This document shows, piece by piece, positions 15,581 to 24,576 of a stretch of DNA of 64,000 bases; position 1 is the first letter of the stretch; each line of letters opens with the position of its first letter. Source of the stretch: Candidatus Zixiibacteriota bacterium (GTDB taxonomy: Bacteria > Zixibacteria > MSB-5A5 > DG-27); the NCBI GenBank assembly GCA_030605835.1, contig JAUWHO010000021.1, forward strand, positions 1-64,000, read 5' to 3'. Made by a program: the position numbers and the translations under genes. The notes under the pieces are model-generated. The model had not been told where the DNA came from, ran no database searches, and saw only the letters and a program-made list of their open reading frames with translations.

Positions 15581-17797
15581 TCACGCCAGTTGGTTTCTCT
15601 TTCTGATAATCCACTCCAAAGCCAAGCAGATCACGGCAAGCCCTAAAAGCCAGGGTTGGTTCCACAACTGCACCTCGGATTTCTTCACAACTGTCTGAAC
15701 CTCAAAATCAAGTAGCAGGAACAGACTGTCGACCTCCCCCGGGGCGAAAAAACCTCCTCCGGAGAGCTCCCCCAGTCTCTTGAGAAGCTCAAAGTCGGCA
15801 GCCAAGTTCTGCTCCTCCAGACTGTACGCCTCTACCTCGAACTTGCTACCGAACTGGCCCAACCTCTCCCCTCGCCAGAAAGCCTCCGCGCTGAAGGTAT
15901 ATTTTCCCGGAGATAGGGAGGGGACTATCGTCTTGTAGCGGCCCGGCTCCTGCTCGACTAAGTTCAATCTCAACTTCTCAATCTTATCAGCGCCGGTTTC
16001 TTTGAAGATTTCGATTCTCGATTCCACCGCTTCTAAAGGTTGAAAGCTCTCGTCGTAGAACTTCCCCAGGATTGAGATCTCCTCCCCGTAGCTGTAAACC
16101 CTGTTTTCCGAATAGATGTTCATCCTCTCCATGTCAAGGGGGGTGGCCAGCCACCTCACGGCATTGGTGAAAAACTGCCGGTAACTCTCTTTTTCCACTT
16201 CGAAACCATGCGGGAGGAAGTCCCATCGCCATAGGGGGAAGACCGTGACTGCCATTGTCTTGCCGCCGTATCGTTCGCCCACCACCACCGCGGGGAGCTC
16301 CCTTGGGGGCTTGACCGCCAGCGCACAGGTCAACAGGGCCACCGCCCGGGGCTCTCTGGGCTTCAGACTGCCGGGGACTATGAATTCGAAAGGTGGCACC
16401 TCACTCCACAAATCGCGGTTTGTTTTCTCGTCTTCTGAGAGCCGCGTGATAGGATGGAGAGAACCATCGGGGGTCAAGCAGAGAGAGAAAGGACCCTTGA
16501 CAATCTCTTCCCTGAGCGCGAAATCTAGGGGCAGCAATTCGCTCATAACGGAAGATGCTTTGGCACTCGACAGATCCTCTCCCAGGAGGAAGAGTATCGA
16601 ATGACCGCTCTGCAGGTATCTCTTCAAAACTTCCTCTCTTCCCGAAAGTTGCCGATACCCTGGATCGACATATATCAGGATGTCATACTCGGTGAGGGCT
16701 TCCAATGTTGCCGGGAAACTTCCTGAGAGGAAACCGCCGTCAGGACCGTAGACCACCGGTTTGATATCTAACTTCGTGTTTTCCTCTAAGGTTCTCTTCA
16801 GAAAAGCAAACTCCCAGCCCGGTCGAGAGCTGACCAGGAGTACCTTCAGCTTACTTTTCAGAACTTCAATGGAGAAGGAGCGATAGTTGTTCTTGGTAAC
16901 CTTCTCTCCTTTTTGGGGTGGAATTGAGACCTGAAAGAACATCGTTCCGGTCTCCTGTGGAGTGAATTCAATTTCGCCGCTTTGCTCTCCCGGCTGATCG
17001 ATTATCAAATCTGTCCTGCCGTAAAGCTTTCCTCCGGATTTTAAGAACACCGGCGCCCGCCCCTTCCGGGGGGAGGTCACCTTCACTGTGAACTCCACCT
17101 TCGTGGGGATCTGGGAGTAGGCAACCTCGGGGAAGCTCACCTCCCCGAAGGCCACATCTAACGGCGGCTGGGGATCTCCGATCCCCACCGCATAAACCGG
17201 CACCCCCAGACGGGAAGCGACCACCAGGGGGTCGATTCCGGAGTTGTTGCCACCATCGGAGAGAATCACGATCGCGCTCAGATTCTCATCTGAGCGCCGC
17301 TCCTTCAGCTGCACCAAGGCCTCCCCCATGGAGGTCCTCACTCCTTGAGCGGTCAGGGAATCGAGCTCCACTCTAAGCCTGTTCAGGGAATCGGAGAAGG
17401 TCCAGTAAGAGAGTTTGGCCTCCTCCGGGAGCTGGGCTGTCTCGAATTCTGTCAATACACCTCTTGCCACCTCCAGTCTAGTCGTTGCAAGGCCCTCCCC
17501 GCCGGAGGGGAGTCCGACTTCGTCGGAGAAATTCATTGAGGTCGAGGTGTCCACTAGCACCGCTATCTCCGCAGGCTTGGTGACCTTGTCGCTGAAGCTC
17601 AAGAGGGGTTGCCCCAGAGCGAAGATGACCGCCAAGATGGCGAGGCAGCGGAGAGCCACTAACACTATTCTCGTGCTCCTCTTGAGTGGAGCTTCACTGC
17701 GACGGTAGAGGAAATACGACCACGCCAGCAAGAAAAAAAGGACCAGAAAGAGCAGGAGAAACCTATCCGACTGAAAACTGAGATCTAACCCTGACAT
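15581..17797 (-). CDS. Membrane VWA-domain protein with GATase1-like region
   Basis: Protein of 738 aa. Two N-terminal helices (about 10-30 and 42-62) are followed by a von Willebrand A domain starting IAVLVDTSTSMNF (MIDAS DxSxS, about 78-90), with the later D-G-G-N-N-S site. Ig-like segments and a GATase1-like region (LLVSSRPGWE, D-I-L-I-Y-V-D-P-G) follow, with a C-terminal helix. The layout is known from large membrane proteins next to MoxR/BatA-type genes, but none is present here. Just after the MIDAS a segment SDEVGLPSGG is encoded by a double-hairpin palindrome (17495-17527) and looks like an in-frame insertion. Function unknown, probably envelope-related. Confidence 0.8.
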   Translation of the reverse strand: MSGLDLSFQSDRFLLLFLVLFFLLAWSYFLYRRSEAPLKRSTRIVLVALRCLAILAVIFALGQPLLSFSDKVTKPAEIAVLVDTSTSMNFSDEVGLPSGGEGLATTRLEVARGVLTEFETAQLPEEAKLSYWTFSDSLNRLRVELDSLTAQGVRTSMGEALVQLKERRSDENLSAIVILSDGGNNSGIDPLVVASRLGVPVYAVGIGDPQPPLDVAFGEVSFPEVAYSQIPTKVEFTVKVTSPRKGRAPVFLKSGGKLYGRTDLIIDQPGEQSGEIEFTPQETGTMFFQVSIPPQKGEKVTKNNYRSFSIEVLKSKLKVLLVSSRPGWEFAFLKRTLEENTKLDIKPVVYGPDGGFLSGSFPATLEALTEYDILIYVDPGYRQLSGREEVLKRYLQSGHSILFLLGEDLSSAKASSVMSELLPLDFALREEIVKGPFSLCLTPDGSLHPITRLSEDEKTNRDLWSEVPPFEFIVPGSLKPREPRAVALLTCALAVKPPRELPAVVVGERYGGKTMAVTVFPLWRWDFLPHGFEVEKESYRQFFTNAVRWLATPLDMERMNIYSENRVYSYGEEISILGKFYDESFQPLEAVESRIEIFKETGADKIEKLRLNLVEQEPGRYKTIVPSLSPGKYTFSAEAFWRGERLGQFGSKFEVEAYSLEEQNLAADFELLKRLGELSGGGFFAPGEVDSLFLLLDFEVQTVVKKSEVQLWNQPWLLGLAVICLALEWIIRKRNQLA
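17495..17527 (+). repeat. Intragenic double-hairpin palindrome (copy 1)
   Basis: CTCCCC-gccgga-GGGGAG is followed directly by TCCGAC-ttc-GTCGGA. On the coding strand it reads S-D-E-V-G-L-P-S-G-G in frame with the VWA protein. It shares the second hairpin and the peptide with elements in the permease-HflK gene and in cmk. Confidence 0.8.
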
Positions 17798-17851
17798 ATC
17801 CTATTATACTATCGAGTTTCGCTGTTTCAGAAAAATCTCCAGGGGGCAAAC

Positions 17852-17877
17852 AAAAACCGTCGCCTTCTGGCAGACGG
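17852..17877 (-). terminator. Intrinsic terminator after the polyprenyl synthase gene
   Basis: On the minus strand CCGTC-tGCC-agaa-GGC-GACGG is followed by TTTTTGTTT, 31 bp past the stop of the polyprenyl synthase gene. Confidence 0.75.
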
Positions 17878-17907
17878 TGCTTGAGAGACGATTTCGCTCG
17901 GCAAGGA

Positions 17908-18879
17908 CTACTTCTTCCGGTCGACGACGAAATTCGCCAACTCCTCCAGAGACCTTTTGTGCTCGGAGGGCTCCAGATTGGCGATTGAACTCAAGGCTTC
18001 ATCTCTGAAGAACTCCGCCCGCTTTCGGGCATATTCAAGGCCACCATAGTTGCTTACAAAATCGATAATCAAGGGGAGATCGCCATCTTTGAACTCATTA
18101 TTGATAAGCTCGGCAATTGCCCTTCCCTCCTTTTCGGGACTTTCCCTCAGGGCGTGAATCACCGGCAGCGTTATCCAGCCCGACTTCAGATCATTTCCCA
18201 CCCCTTTTCCAGTCATCTGGCTGTCGCCGGTGAGGTCTAAAAGATCATCGGTCACCTGGAATGCGATGCCGAAATTCTCCCCGAAGTCCCGGAAGATGGC
18301 CCCCTTGCGGGAGTTATCGCCGGCGAGGACCTGTCCACACTCACCGGCACAAGCAAACAGAGAGGCGGTTTTCTTGGAGATAACCTCCAGATAACGACTC
18401 TCCTCTATCTCGGTATTTCCGAGCTCCGCAACCTGTTCTAACTCTCCGACCGAGACCCTCTCGGTGGCCCTGGAGACAACCTCCTGAAGTCCCGGCACTC
18501 CCGTCTTCACCAAGATTTTGAAAGCCTTGGCGAAGAGATAATCACCCATCAGAACCGAGACCAGGTTATTCCAGTGATGGTTTACCGTCTCCCGCCCGCG
18601 GCGAGTCTCGGCCTCGTCGATGACATCGTCGTGCAGAAGGGTGGCGGTGTGAATCAACTCCAACGCCAGTGCCGGAAAGACCGCCTCTTTACCATCATTC
18701 CCCAAAACTTTGCTCGACAAAAACAAAAGAGTTGGACGGAGCTTCTTGCCCGGAGAGGCGAAAAGGTGCCTGGTTACCTGATAAATCAGAGGTGAATCTG
18801 TCTCCAGCTGGATTTTCAGCTCACGGTCGAAAGATTCCAATTCTTTCTGTATGGGCGCAAATATGTCGCTCAGACTCAT
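17908..18879 (-). CDS. Polyprenyl diphosphate synthase (IspB/HepT-like)
   Basis: All-trans prenyltransferase of 323 aa. First Asp-rich motif LLHDDVIDEAETRRG (D-D-x-x-D, about 87-101), second motif QVTDDLLDLTGD (about 211-222), plus GDYLFAKAF and GKKLRPTL. Residues upstream of the first motif are small, consistent with a long-chain product such as a quinone side chain. A second prenyl synthase lies at 22061 next to ubiE. It has its own promoter and terminator. Confidence 0.9.
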   Translation of the reverse strand: MSLSDIFAPIQKELESFDRELKIQLETDSPLIYQVTRHLFASPGKKLRPTLLFLSSKVLGNDGKEAVFPALALELIHTATLLHDDVIDEAETRRGRETVNHHWNNLVSVLMGDYLFAKAFKILVKTGVPGLQEVVSRATERVSVGELEQVAELGNTEIEESRYLEVISKKTASLFACAGECGQVLAGDNSRKGAIFRDFGENFGIAFQVTDDLLDLTGDSQMTGKGVGNDLKSGWITLPVIHALRESPEKEGRAIAELINNEFKDGDLPLIIDFVSNYGGLEYARKRAEFFRDEALSSIANLEPSEHKRSLEELANFVVDRKK

Positions 18880-18903
18880 AGACTCCTCGAGTTCTCCTTG
18901 AGA

Positions 18904-18932
18904 AAAATATCACTTTCTCCCGGGGATGTCAA
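18904..18932 (-). promoter_or_regulatory. Sigma70-type promoter for the polyprenyl synthase
   Basis: On the minus strand: TTGACA, 17-bp spacer, TATTTT, about 25 bp before the ATG. It is divergent from the efp promoter. Confidence 0.7.
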
Positions 18933-18978
18933 TCAAATAATCGCGAGGCTGAAAAGCCTTCATTTCCGCTCTTCAGTC

Positions 18979-19006
18979 TTGCGAAAAAGAGACCGGATGT
19001 TATATT
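18979..19006 (+). promoter_or_regulatory. Promoter for efp
   Basis: TTGCGA, 16-bp spacer, TATATT. Transcription would begin near 19013, so the TTG at 19014 would have no leader. This supports the ATG at 19044, which has GGAGG 5 nt upstream, as the true start. Confidence 0.65.
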
Positions 19007-19043
19007 TTCGAGTTTGGAACATTGGACACATTCGGGAGGAGAG

Positions 19044-19601
19044 ATGCTCTCAACCAGCGATTTCAGAAAGAACCTCAAGATCAAATTCAAGGGGGATCTA
19101 TACGTGATCGTCGATTTCCAGCACGCCAAGACCGCTCAGAGACGGGCGGTGGTGCGCACCAGGTTGAAGAATCTGCGCACCGGACAGGTCTTAGAGGAAA
19201 GCTTCGCCGCCGGCGACACCGTCGAGAAGCCCGACTTCTCCGAACGGATGATGCAGTATCTCTACTCTGCCGACGACGAGTACCACTTCATGGACAGCAG
19301 AACCTACGAGCAGGTGGCTCTGAAGCGGGAGCAGGTTGGGGATTACAGGTGGTATCTCCAGGAAGATCTCGAATACAAGGTCCTCTTCTTCGAGAGCCAA
19401 CCGGTCAACATCGATATGCCCAGCTCCGTCGTCCTGAAGGTAGTCGAAGCCGAGCCGGCAGTGAAGGGAGACTCCGTCTCCAACATCATGAAGAACGTCA
19501 AGTTGGAAACCGGGCTCTCGGTCAAGGTCCCCCTCTTCATCAAGGAGGGAGACAAAGTCAAAGTCGACACCCGCAGCGGCGAATATCTGGAGAGAGCTTA
19601 G
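19044..19601 (+). CDS. efp: Elongation factor P with atypical loop tip
   Basis: Relieves ribosome stalling at polyproline. The 185-aa protein has the normal three-domain layout: KOW-like domain I, OB domains II and III, ending in K-V-D-T-R-S-G-E-Y-L-E-R. The start is set by a GGAGG site. The domain I loop, which normally reads K-P-G-[K/R]-G with the modified Lys or Arg at its tip, here reads F-Q-H-A-K-T-A-Q-R-R (residues 25-34). The tip position is Gln32 and both the Pro and Gly are missing. The rest of the protein is conserved, so this is a true EF-P that may work without the standard modification. No EpmA/EarP/YmfI-type modification gene is in the window. Confidence 0.93.
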   Translation: MLSTSDFRKNLKIKFKGDLYVIVDFQHAKTAQRRAVVRTRLKNLRTGQVLEESFAAGDTVEKPDFSERMMQYLYSADDEYHFMDSRTYEQVALKREQVGDYRWYLQEDLEYKVLFFESQPVNIDMPSSVVLKVVEAEPAVKGDSVSNIMKNVKLETGLSVKVPLFIKEGDKVKVDTRSGEYLERA

Positions 19602-19663
19602 ACTTCTTTCTGCGGGACCTGGAGGGGGAGCCAAAGAGGCAAGCCAAACTCTTAGCAGGCCCT

Positions 19664-19687
19664 CAGCGATCCTATTTCTGATCGCTG
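19664..19687 (+). terminator. Hairpin after efp (possible terminator)
   Basis: Perfect CAGCGATC-ctatttct-GATCGCTG stem 62 bp after the efp stop. There is no T-tract, so termination is uncertain. Confidence 0.4.
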
Positions 19688-19776
19688 TTCAAGTAAAGAG
19701 CATCTCGAGTCGATAACTATAGGGAAATCGTTCTCAAGCTTGGTTCTGAATTCTGGGCTTGGGAGGGGGTCTGTTT

Positions 19777-21906
19777 GTGTTGATTTTGAATCTCACCGTC
19801 ACAGTTCTGATCTTGTGTTTGACAGTCTATGTTTATCTTTACCCAACTCGACTGCTCAGGCTTGACCGTTCCCTCTACAGAAGAATCTCTTGGGGACTGA
19901 CTTCTCTCGCCGCGGCTCGGATCCTCAACGCCCTCCTCCTTTTGGGAGCCGAACAGATCCGCTCTCCGTCGATCCTGAAAGCCTCGACGATCGGCGAGTT
20001 CCTGGGTTACTCGCTGGGGGCCATTCTTCTCCTCTCCGCTGCTTTCAAATTGTGGCCGCGGGTTTCTGGCTCGTTCCGGGAAGCTGACGAGGATTATCAG
20101 TGGAGGCTCTTCCGCAAAACCATACCCAACATCCTGCGACCGGATGGGAACCCAGACAGGAGTGTCGGCACTTTTCTCGCCTACCTGCGTCATGCCTTCG
20201 GGTATGACGCCATCTCCATCCACCTTCTAGAAGATGGGAACGACTCCCTGAAGTTGTGGCAATCTGTGGGGATGGAGGAGAGCTGGTGGCACCTCCACCG
20301 GCAGATTCCGGTCAAAGGCAGCATTGCGGGAGCGGTGATTGATAGAGGACGAGTGATTATTGTGGAGGAACTAGACGCCGATCCGCAGCTGAAAAAACTC
20401 CTTTCTCCCTTCGGCGATATGGTCTCCTTTTTCGGATGTCCCCTGAAATTTGGGGAGAAAAGCGTGGGGGTATTCTCAATCTACAGTCGGAAGCCCAGGC
20501 GATTTGAGAGAATTGAGGTTCGTACCCTGGTGGCCGCCGTTGACCAGTTGGCCACCGTTCTCGCCTTTCGAGAGCTTTCAGCTGAAATATCCACTAAAGA
20601 GAGACGGGACACCATGGTCGCCAGGCTCGAAGAGGTCGCGGTCCGCCACTCGGAGCTGCGAACCGGACTGCCTGGCATAGCTAGCATTCTGAAGGAATAC
20701 ATCCCCTGCGATTACCTCTGTCTGCTCCTGTTAGACCGAAGCGGGCACAACATGTCGAGTTACACTGCCTCCGCAGAAGGATCCAATCTGATAGAAAAGA
20801 AGTTTGAGGCGCCGGAGCTGAGCTCCACTCTGAGAGCGGTGATAGAGGAGGGCCAGAGTCGACTCCTCAACGACTGCCGCCCCCACGCAGAGGAGCTAAA
20901 GACCCTTCCTTTCAGCTCTCAAGCCGCTTCAATGATGCTTTCGCCCCTGTCTCTACAGGAAGCGAGCAGGTCAGGAAGCCGCAGCCTGAGAGGAGCGGTC
21001 ATCTGTGCCTCCAGGATACCAGGAGACTTCAGCCAGCAATCCCTGGAACTGCTGAGAGCAGCTGCCGCATATGTCACCCTAATCGCTCAAAAAGACCTCC
21101 TCGGAGACCAGCGGGAGACTGTAGACCGAGGCTTGAGGAGGTTGTCACGCCGAATCGCTTCCGACCTCCCCCCGCCGGAGAGCACGGAGCGGTTTGGACA
21201 GGTCGCTGAAGCGGTTGTAACAGGCCTGCCCGCCACCAGCTGCAGGGTGATGCGTTTCGATTCTCCCTCCTCCAGCTTTTACCCGATTAGCTCCTTTCGC
21301 CGGCAGGCAACGGGGCAAGAAGAGTCGAGATTGCAACCTATTCCCCTCCGCGAATCCCCTCTATTACAGAGGATCGTGGCCTCCCGAAGACCGATGACCG
21401 TGGATACCGGTCCCCCGGACGCTCTGTTGACCGAGAAGGAGCATTCAAAGATCTTCGGAGCCGATATCAAAGGTGGCCTGATTCTTCCGGTAACTTATGA
21501 GAAAGAGGTGTGCGGGCTTCTCACCGTGGGAGAGAGGCGCAATCCCCTCCGCCAACCTTTTAGCGATGACGACCTGGAGTTCTGCGAGGGGATCGCCAGT
21601 CAATTGGCGCCAGTCTTGAGTCGTCCTCTCAAGGAGAGGATGAGGGAAGATCAGCTGCTGGAGGTGGTGGTGGAATCGCTTCCAGACTTGATCTTCCAAA
21701 TGCGCTCCCCCCTGACCATAATTCTGGGCAACTGCGAGTTGATGTCAAGAGTACAAGATTTCGCCACCCCTGAGCAGGCCAAAAGATTTGTCCGCACCGT
21801 CGAGAATTCGGCCAAGAAACTGCATCGCTCCCTCGAAACGCTGTCGAGTTTCCATTCATCAGTCATACCTCCGCGAAAAGAGAAGATCTACGACCTGGAC
21901 AAATAA
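19777..21906 (+). CDS. Membrane GAF-domain protein ending in a degenerate HisKA segment
   Basis: About 709 aa from a GTG preceded by GGGAGGGGG with 7-nt spacing; an in-frame TTG lies at 19759. It has three N-terminal helices (about 1-100), then two or three GAF-like domains (about 130-270, 290-440 and 465-630). The last 70 residues resemble a HisKA dimerisation helix pair: F-Q-M-R-S-P-L-T-I-I-L-G-N aligns with the H-E-x-R-x-P-L-T box, but the phospho-accepting His is replaced by Phe. The protein then stops, with no HATPase domain. It may therefore be a sensor/scaffold that dimerises with another kinase. A related protein with an intact His box is at 47387. Confidence 0.75.
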   Translation: MLILNLTVTVLILCLTVYVYLYPTRLLRLDRSLYRRISWGLTSLAAARILNALLLLGAEQIRSPSILKASTIGEFLGYSLGAILLLSAAFKLWPRVSGSFREADEDYQWRLFRKTIPNILRPDGNPDRSVGTFLAYLRHAFGYDAISIHLLEDGNDSLKLWQSVGMEESWWHLHRQIPVKGSIAGAVIDRGRVIIVEELDADPQLKKLLSPFGDMVSFFGCPLKFGEKSVGVFSIYSRKPRRFERIEVRTLVAAVDQLATVLAFRELSAEISTKERRDTMVARLEEVAVRHSELRTGLPGIASILKEYIPCDYLCLLLLDRSGHNMSSYTASAEGSNLIEKKFEAPELSSTLRAVIEEGQSRLLNDCRPHAEELKTLPFSSQAASMMLSPLSLQEASRSGSRSLRGAVICASRIPGDFSQQSLELLRAAAAYVTLIAQKDLLGDQRETVDRGLRRLSRRIASDLPPPESTERFGQVAEAVVTGLPATSCRVMRFDSPSSSFYPISSFRRQATGQEESRLQPIPLRESPLLQRIVASRRPMTVDTGPPDALLTEKEHSKIFGADIKGGLILPVTYEKEVCGLLTVGERRNPLRQPFSDDDLEFCEGIASQLAPVLSRPLKERMREDQLLEVVVESLPDLIFQMRSPLTIILGNCELMSRVQDFATPEQAKRFVRTVENSAKKLHRSLETLSSFHSSVIPPRKEKIYDLDK

Positions 21907-21977
21907 GTCCCCCGCTGAGGGATTAGTCCCTGACACCCGAATTCTCCTCACCGAAATCCACCCCCAGGATAAAACTG

Positions 21978-22007
21978 TTGACAGATTGATCGTCCGTTAG
22001 CTATAAT
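21978..22007 (+). promoter_or_regulatory. Consensus sigma70 promoter for the prenyl synthase-ubiE operon
   Basis: TTGACA (21978-21983), 18-bp spacer, TATAAT (22002-22007), 54 bp before the ATG at 22061. Confidence 0.8.
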
Positions 22008-22060
22008 CTGTTACCGCAGAAGCAGACGGAGAAGATCGGTATCGACAGCATCGCGAAGCT

Positions 22061-23092
22061 ATGGGCAATGATATTCTTTCCTTTCTGAGGAAAAGCAAGG
22101 CCAAGATCGATGAGTTTATTCTCGAGGCTCTCCCCGCCGAAGATCCGGTGCCGGAGATCGAGCTCCTCTTCGCCATGATGAGGGAGTATCCCCTCCGTCC
22201 CGGAAAGGGGCTGCGACCCGCACTCTGCCTCCTCACCTGCGGGGCCTTTGGTGGTAACTCCGACAAAGCCTTGACCACCGCCGCTGCCTTAGAACTCTTT
22301 CAGAACTGGATTGTGATTCACGACGACATCGAGGATGGCTCCGAGTTGCGTCGCGGCTTACCCGTCCTTCACCTTCAATACAACTCCCCCCTGGCGATCA
22401 ACGCCGGAGATGCCCTGGCCGGCAAGATGTGGGAGGTTCTCCTCGGGAATCGTGAGATCGTGGGACCCCAGAAAGGTTTCGCCATCCTCCGGGAGTTCAC
22501 GGTGATGCTGAATAAGACCACCTCCGGACAGCACATCGAGCTCTCCTGGGTAGACAAGAACAGGTGGGACTTGAGCGAGGAGGACTACTTCCTGATGTGC
22601 CGGAACAAAACCGCTTGGTATACCGCGGTGGCGCCGATGCGGCTGGGCGCCATCATCGCCGATGCTCCAGAAAAGACCTTGACGATGATGGTCGATCTGG
22701 GTCTGAAGCTGGGGGTGGCGTTTCAGATTCAGGATGACGTTTTGAACCTGGTCGGCTCCGAGGAGAAATACGGCAAGGAAATCGGGGGAGACATTCAGGA
22801 GGGGAAACGGACTCTGATTGCCATTCACCTTTATAACCACGCCGACGAGGGAGAGCGCTCGCGAATTACGGAAATTATGAACAAGCCCCGCCAGGACAAA
22901 ACCCCACAAGATGTAAAAGAAATTCTCTCCCTGATGCGAAAGTACGGTTCCATCAACTACGCTTCGGACTTTGCCCACCGCTTATCTGCCGAAGCCAAAG
23001 AGATGCTCGGCGAACTGCCCTTCGACGGCGACCCCCTCTACCGGGAGATGCTCCAACAGCTGGTCGATTTTGTGGTCTCAAGAGAGCTATAA
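22061..23092 (+). CDS. Polyprenyl synthetase (short-chain, FPP/GGPP-like)
   Basis: Prenyltransferase of 343 aa. First Asp-rich motif VIHDDIEDGSELRRG (D-D-x-x-D, about 88-102), second QIQDDVLNLVG (about 225-235) with Asn in place of the last Asp. The overall type resembles geranylgeranyl diphosphate synthases. Unlike the enzyme at 17908 it forms an operon with a UbiE/MenG methyltransferase, 45 bp apart, which suggests a link to prenyl-quinone synthesis. Product chain length cannot be fixed by eye. Confidence 0.87.
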   Translation: MGNDILSFLRKSKAKIDEFILEALPAEDPVPEIELLFAMMREYPLRPGKGLRPALCLLTCGAFGGNSDKALTTAAALELFQNWIVIHDDIEDGSELRRGLPVLHLQYNSPLAINAGDALAGKMWEVLLGNREIVGPQKGFAILREFTVMLNKTTSGQHIELSWVDKNRWDLSEEDYFLMCRNKTAWYTAVAPMRLGAIIADAPEKTLTMMVDLGLKLGVAFQIQDDVLNLVGSEEKYGKEIGGDIQEGKRTLIAIHLYNHADEGERSRITEIMNKPRQDKTPQDVKEILSLMRKYGSINYASDFAHRLSAEAKEMLGELPFDGDPLYREMLQQLVDFVVSREL

Positions 23093-23137
23093 TCCTCCCC
23101 TGTTCATCCTCTCTCGAGTCTAACAGAGATCGTAAAT

Positions 23138-23842
23138 ATGCAGGGAAAGAAGGCCTTCATTCACAAGATGTTTTCGGAGATCGCTCCGATCTACGATCGC
23201 ATGAATAGACTAATCAGCCTCGGCTTCGACAATAGCTGGAGGCGAAGGGCGGTGAAGCCATTAGCTAAGGCGCATAGGGTCCTAGACCTCTGCGCCGGCA
23301 GCGGGGATATGGCCATCGCCCTTTTGGAGCAAAACGATTTCGCCGGCGAGGTCGTCCTTTGCGATTTCAACAGAGATATGCTGCATCTTGGCAAGAGGAA
23401 ATGTTCGATGCAAGACGGAGGCCAGTTTGTGGATAGAATCACGCTGGTCGTGGCGGATGCGGAATTATTGCCCTTCAAAGAGGGCTCCTTCGACGGGGTC
23501 ACCATCGGTTTCGCCCTGCGCAACCTCCCCAACCTGGAGAAGCTATCGAGTGAGATTATGCGGACGATGAAAAAGGAGGGGCTTGCGGTTTTTCTGGAGG
23601 TTGCCCACCCTGAAAACAAAATCCTTGAGGTTCTCTTCCACCTCTATTTCTACAAGCTGGTGCCGACGATCTCGAAATACCTCACCTCCAAAAAATACGC
23701 CTACCGTTATCTGCCGGCCTCTCTGAGGATTTTCCTTAAACAAAAAGAGCTGAGGAACTCATTCAACAAAAATGGATTCGCTTCGGTAAGCTATTCTAAT
23801 ATCTGGGGAGGGGTGGTGGCGATATACTTCTTGAGGAAATGA
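23138..23842 (+). CDS. ubiE: UbiE/MenG quinone C-methyltransferase
   Basis: Class I SAM methyltransferase of 234 aa. It has the family signature FSEIAPIYDRMNRLISLG (about 13-30), SAM motif I V-L-D-L-C-A-G-S-G-D, motif II V-V-A-D-A-E-x-L-P-F, then GFALRNL and the C-terminal Y-x-Y-L-P-x-S. It probably methylates demethylmenaquinone. It lies between a prenyl synthase and a TIGR04076 gene in the same operon. Confidence 0.92.
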   Translation: MQGKKAFIHKMFSEIAPIYDRMNRLISLGFDNSWRRRAVKPLAKAHRVLDLCAGSGDMAIALLEQNDFAGEVVLCDFNRDMLHLGKRKCSMQDGGQFVDRITLVVADAELLPFKEGSFDGVTIGFALRNLPNLEKLSSEIMRTMKKEGLAVFLEVAHPENKILEVLFHLYFYKLVPTISKYLTSKKYAYRYLPASLRIFLKQKELRNSFNKNGFASVSYSNIWGGVVAIYFLRK

Positions 23843-23864
23843 ATCGAGTTTCGCGGAGGTGTAA

Positions 23865-24146
23865 GTGGGCGACTTTGAAGTAAGAATCACTGTCAAAGAG
23901 ATCAGAGGTAGTGGGGTCTGTCCTGCAGGTCATAAGATCGGGGAGGTTTTCAGGGTGGGAGAGGGAAAGCTCTGCGTCTGGGCGGAACATACGATCTTGC
24001 CTTTTGCCACCGCTTTGAGGTTTGGTGGCGAAATCCCTCGGGGGGAGGACCACGACTCCCTTGAAATCTCCTGTCCCGATCCGAATAACACCGTGATCTT
24101 CGAGTTGAAAAGAGGGAAAGCGAAACGGAGAAAGTTCTCCGCCTGA
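23865..24146 (+). CDS. TIGR04076 family protein
   Basis: Small protein of 93 aa starting at GTG, with a CGGAGGTG ribosome site. Family features are the V-R-I-T-V-K-E-I start, GVCPAGHKIGEVF (Cys about residue 19), LC-V-W-A-E-H-T-I-L-P-F and the late SCPDPNNTVIFEL. The family has no established function; conserved Cys residues hint at metal or redox binding. It follows ubiE by 22 bp and probably ends the operon. Confidence 0.85.
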   Translation: MGDFEVRITVKEIRGSGVCPAGHKIGEVFRVGEGKLCVWAEHTILPFATALRFGGEIPRGEDHDSLEISCPDPNNTVIFELKRGKAKRRKFSA

Positions 24147-24440
24147 AAAGCAGAGAGTTATGTTTTGGACTGACCGCCGGGTCTCGCCACGTCTTGGACT
24201 TGACAGGACTGTAAAGGGGGCAGAAAATCTGAGGCCAGGTCACAAAAAAAACTTCCGAGGAGACTAATACTATCTACCATTCCTTTTCCATACGGATCCG
24301 AACAGGCAAAAGACAGACCCAACGGTCGGAATTCATCCCACCAGTTTAATGGCCGTGATAAGACCCCACCCTGAGGCTTCAGTTGGATTTTTGGAAACCT
24401 GAAGGTTTCCTCTACGGCTTTACTTTTATGGGAATAATCC
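24147..24440. other. Intergenic segment without recognisable features
   Basis: Between the TIGR04076 gene and the palindrome/heptamer block. No coding frame, RNA gene or consensus promoter is evident, apart from a run of eight A near 24243. Confidence 0.5.
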
Positions 24441-24507
24441 CCCCTGGCGGAGGCCAGGGGGCTACCCCGTTTGGTTCACCCACCGGAGGCGGGTCGCCTC
24501 CGGCGAC
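24441..24507 (+). repeat. Two adjacent palindromes (CCCCTGGC-ggag-GCCAGGGG and CCGGAGGCG-ggt-CGCCTCCGG)
   Basis: First stem 24441-24460. The second is 24483-24503 and overlaps the core GTCGCC-tcc-GGCGAC (24493-24507), which also occurs in the rpsA terminator (53914-53930). They lie between convergent genes. Confidence 0.7.
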
Positions 24508-24576
24508 TGTTCATAGTTAACAGTTCACGGATGATTCCCTGTCTCCTGTCCCCTGTTTCCTGTTATATTATCTTCC
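24507..24576 (+). repeat. Heptamer array (10 units, two unit types in phase)
   Basis: CTGTTCA, TAGTTAA, CAGTTCA and CGGATGA run in phase into TTCCCTG, TCTCCTG, TCCCCTG, TTTCCTG, TTATATT and ATCTTCC. The complement of the HflK stop codon (24568-24570) lies in the last two units. Confidence 0.8.
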
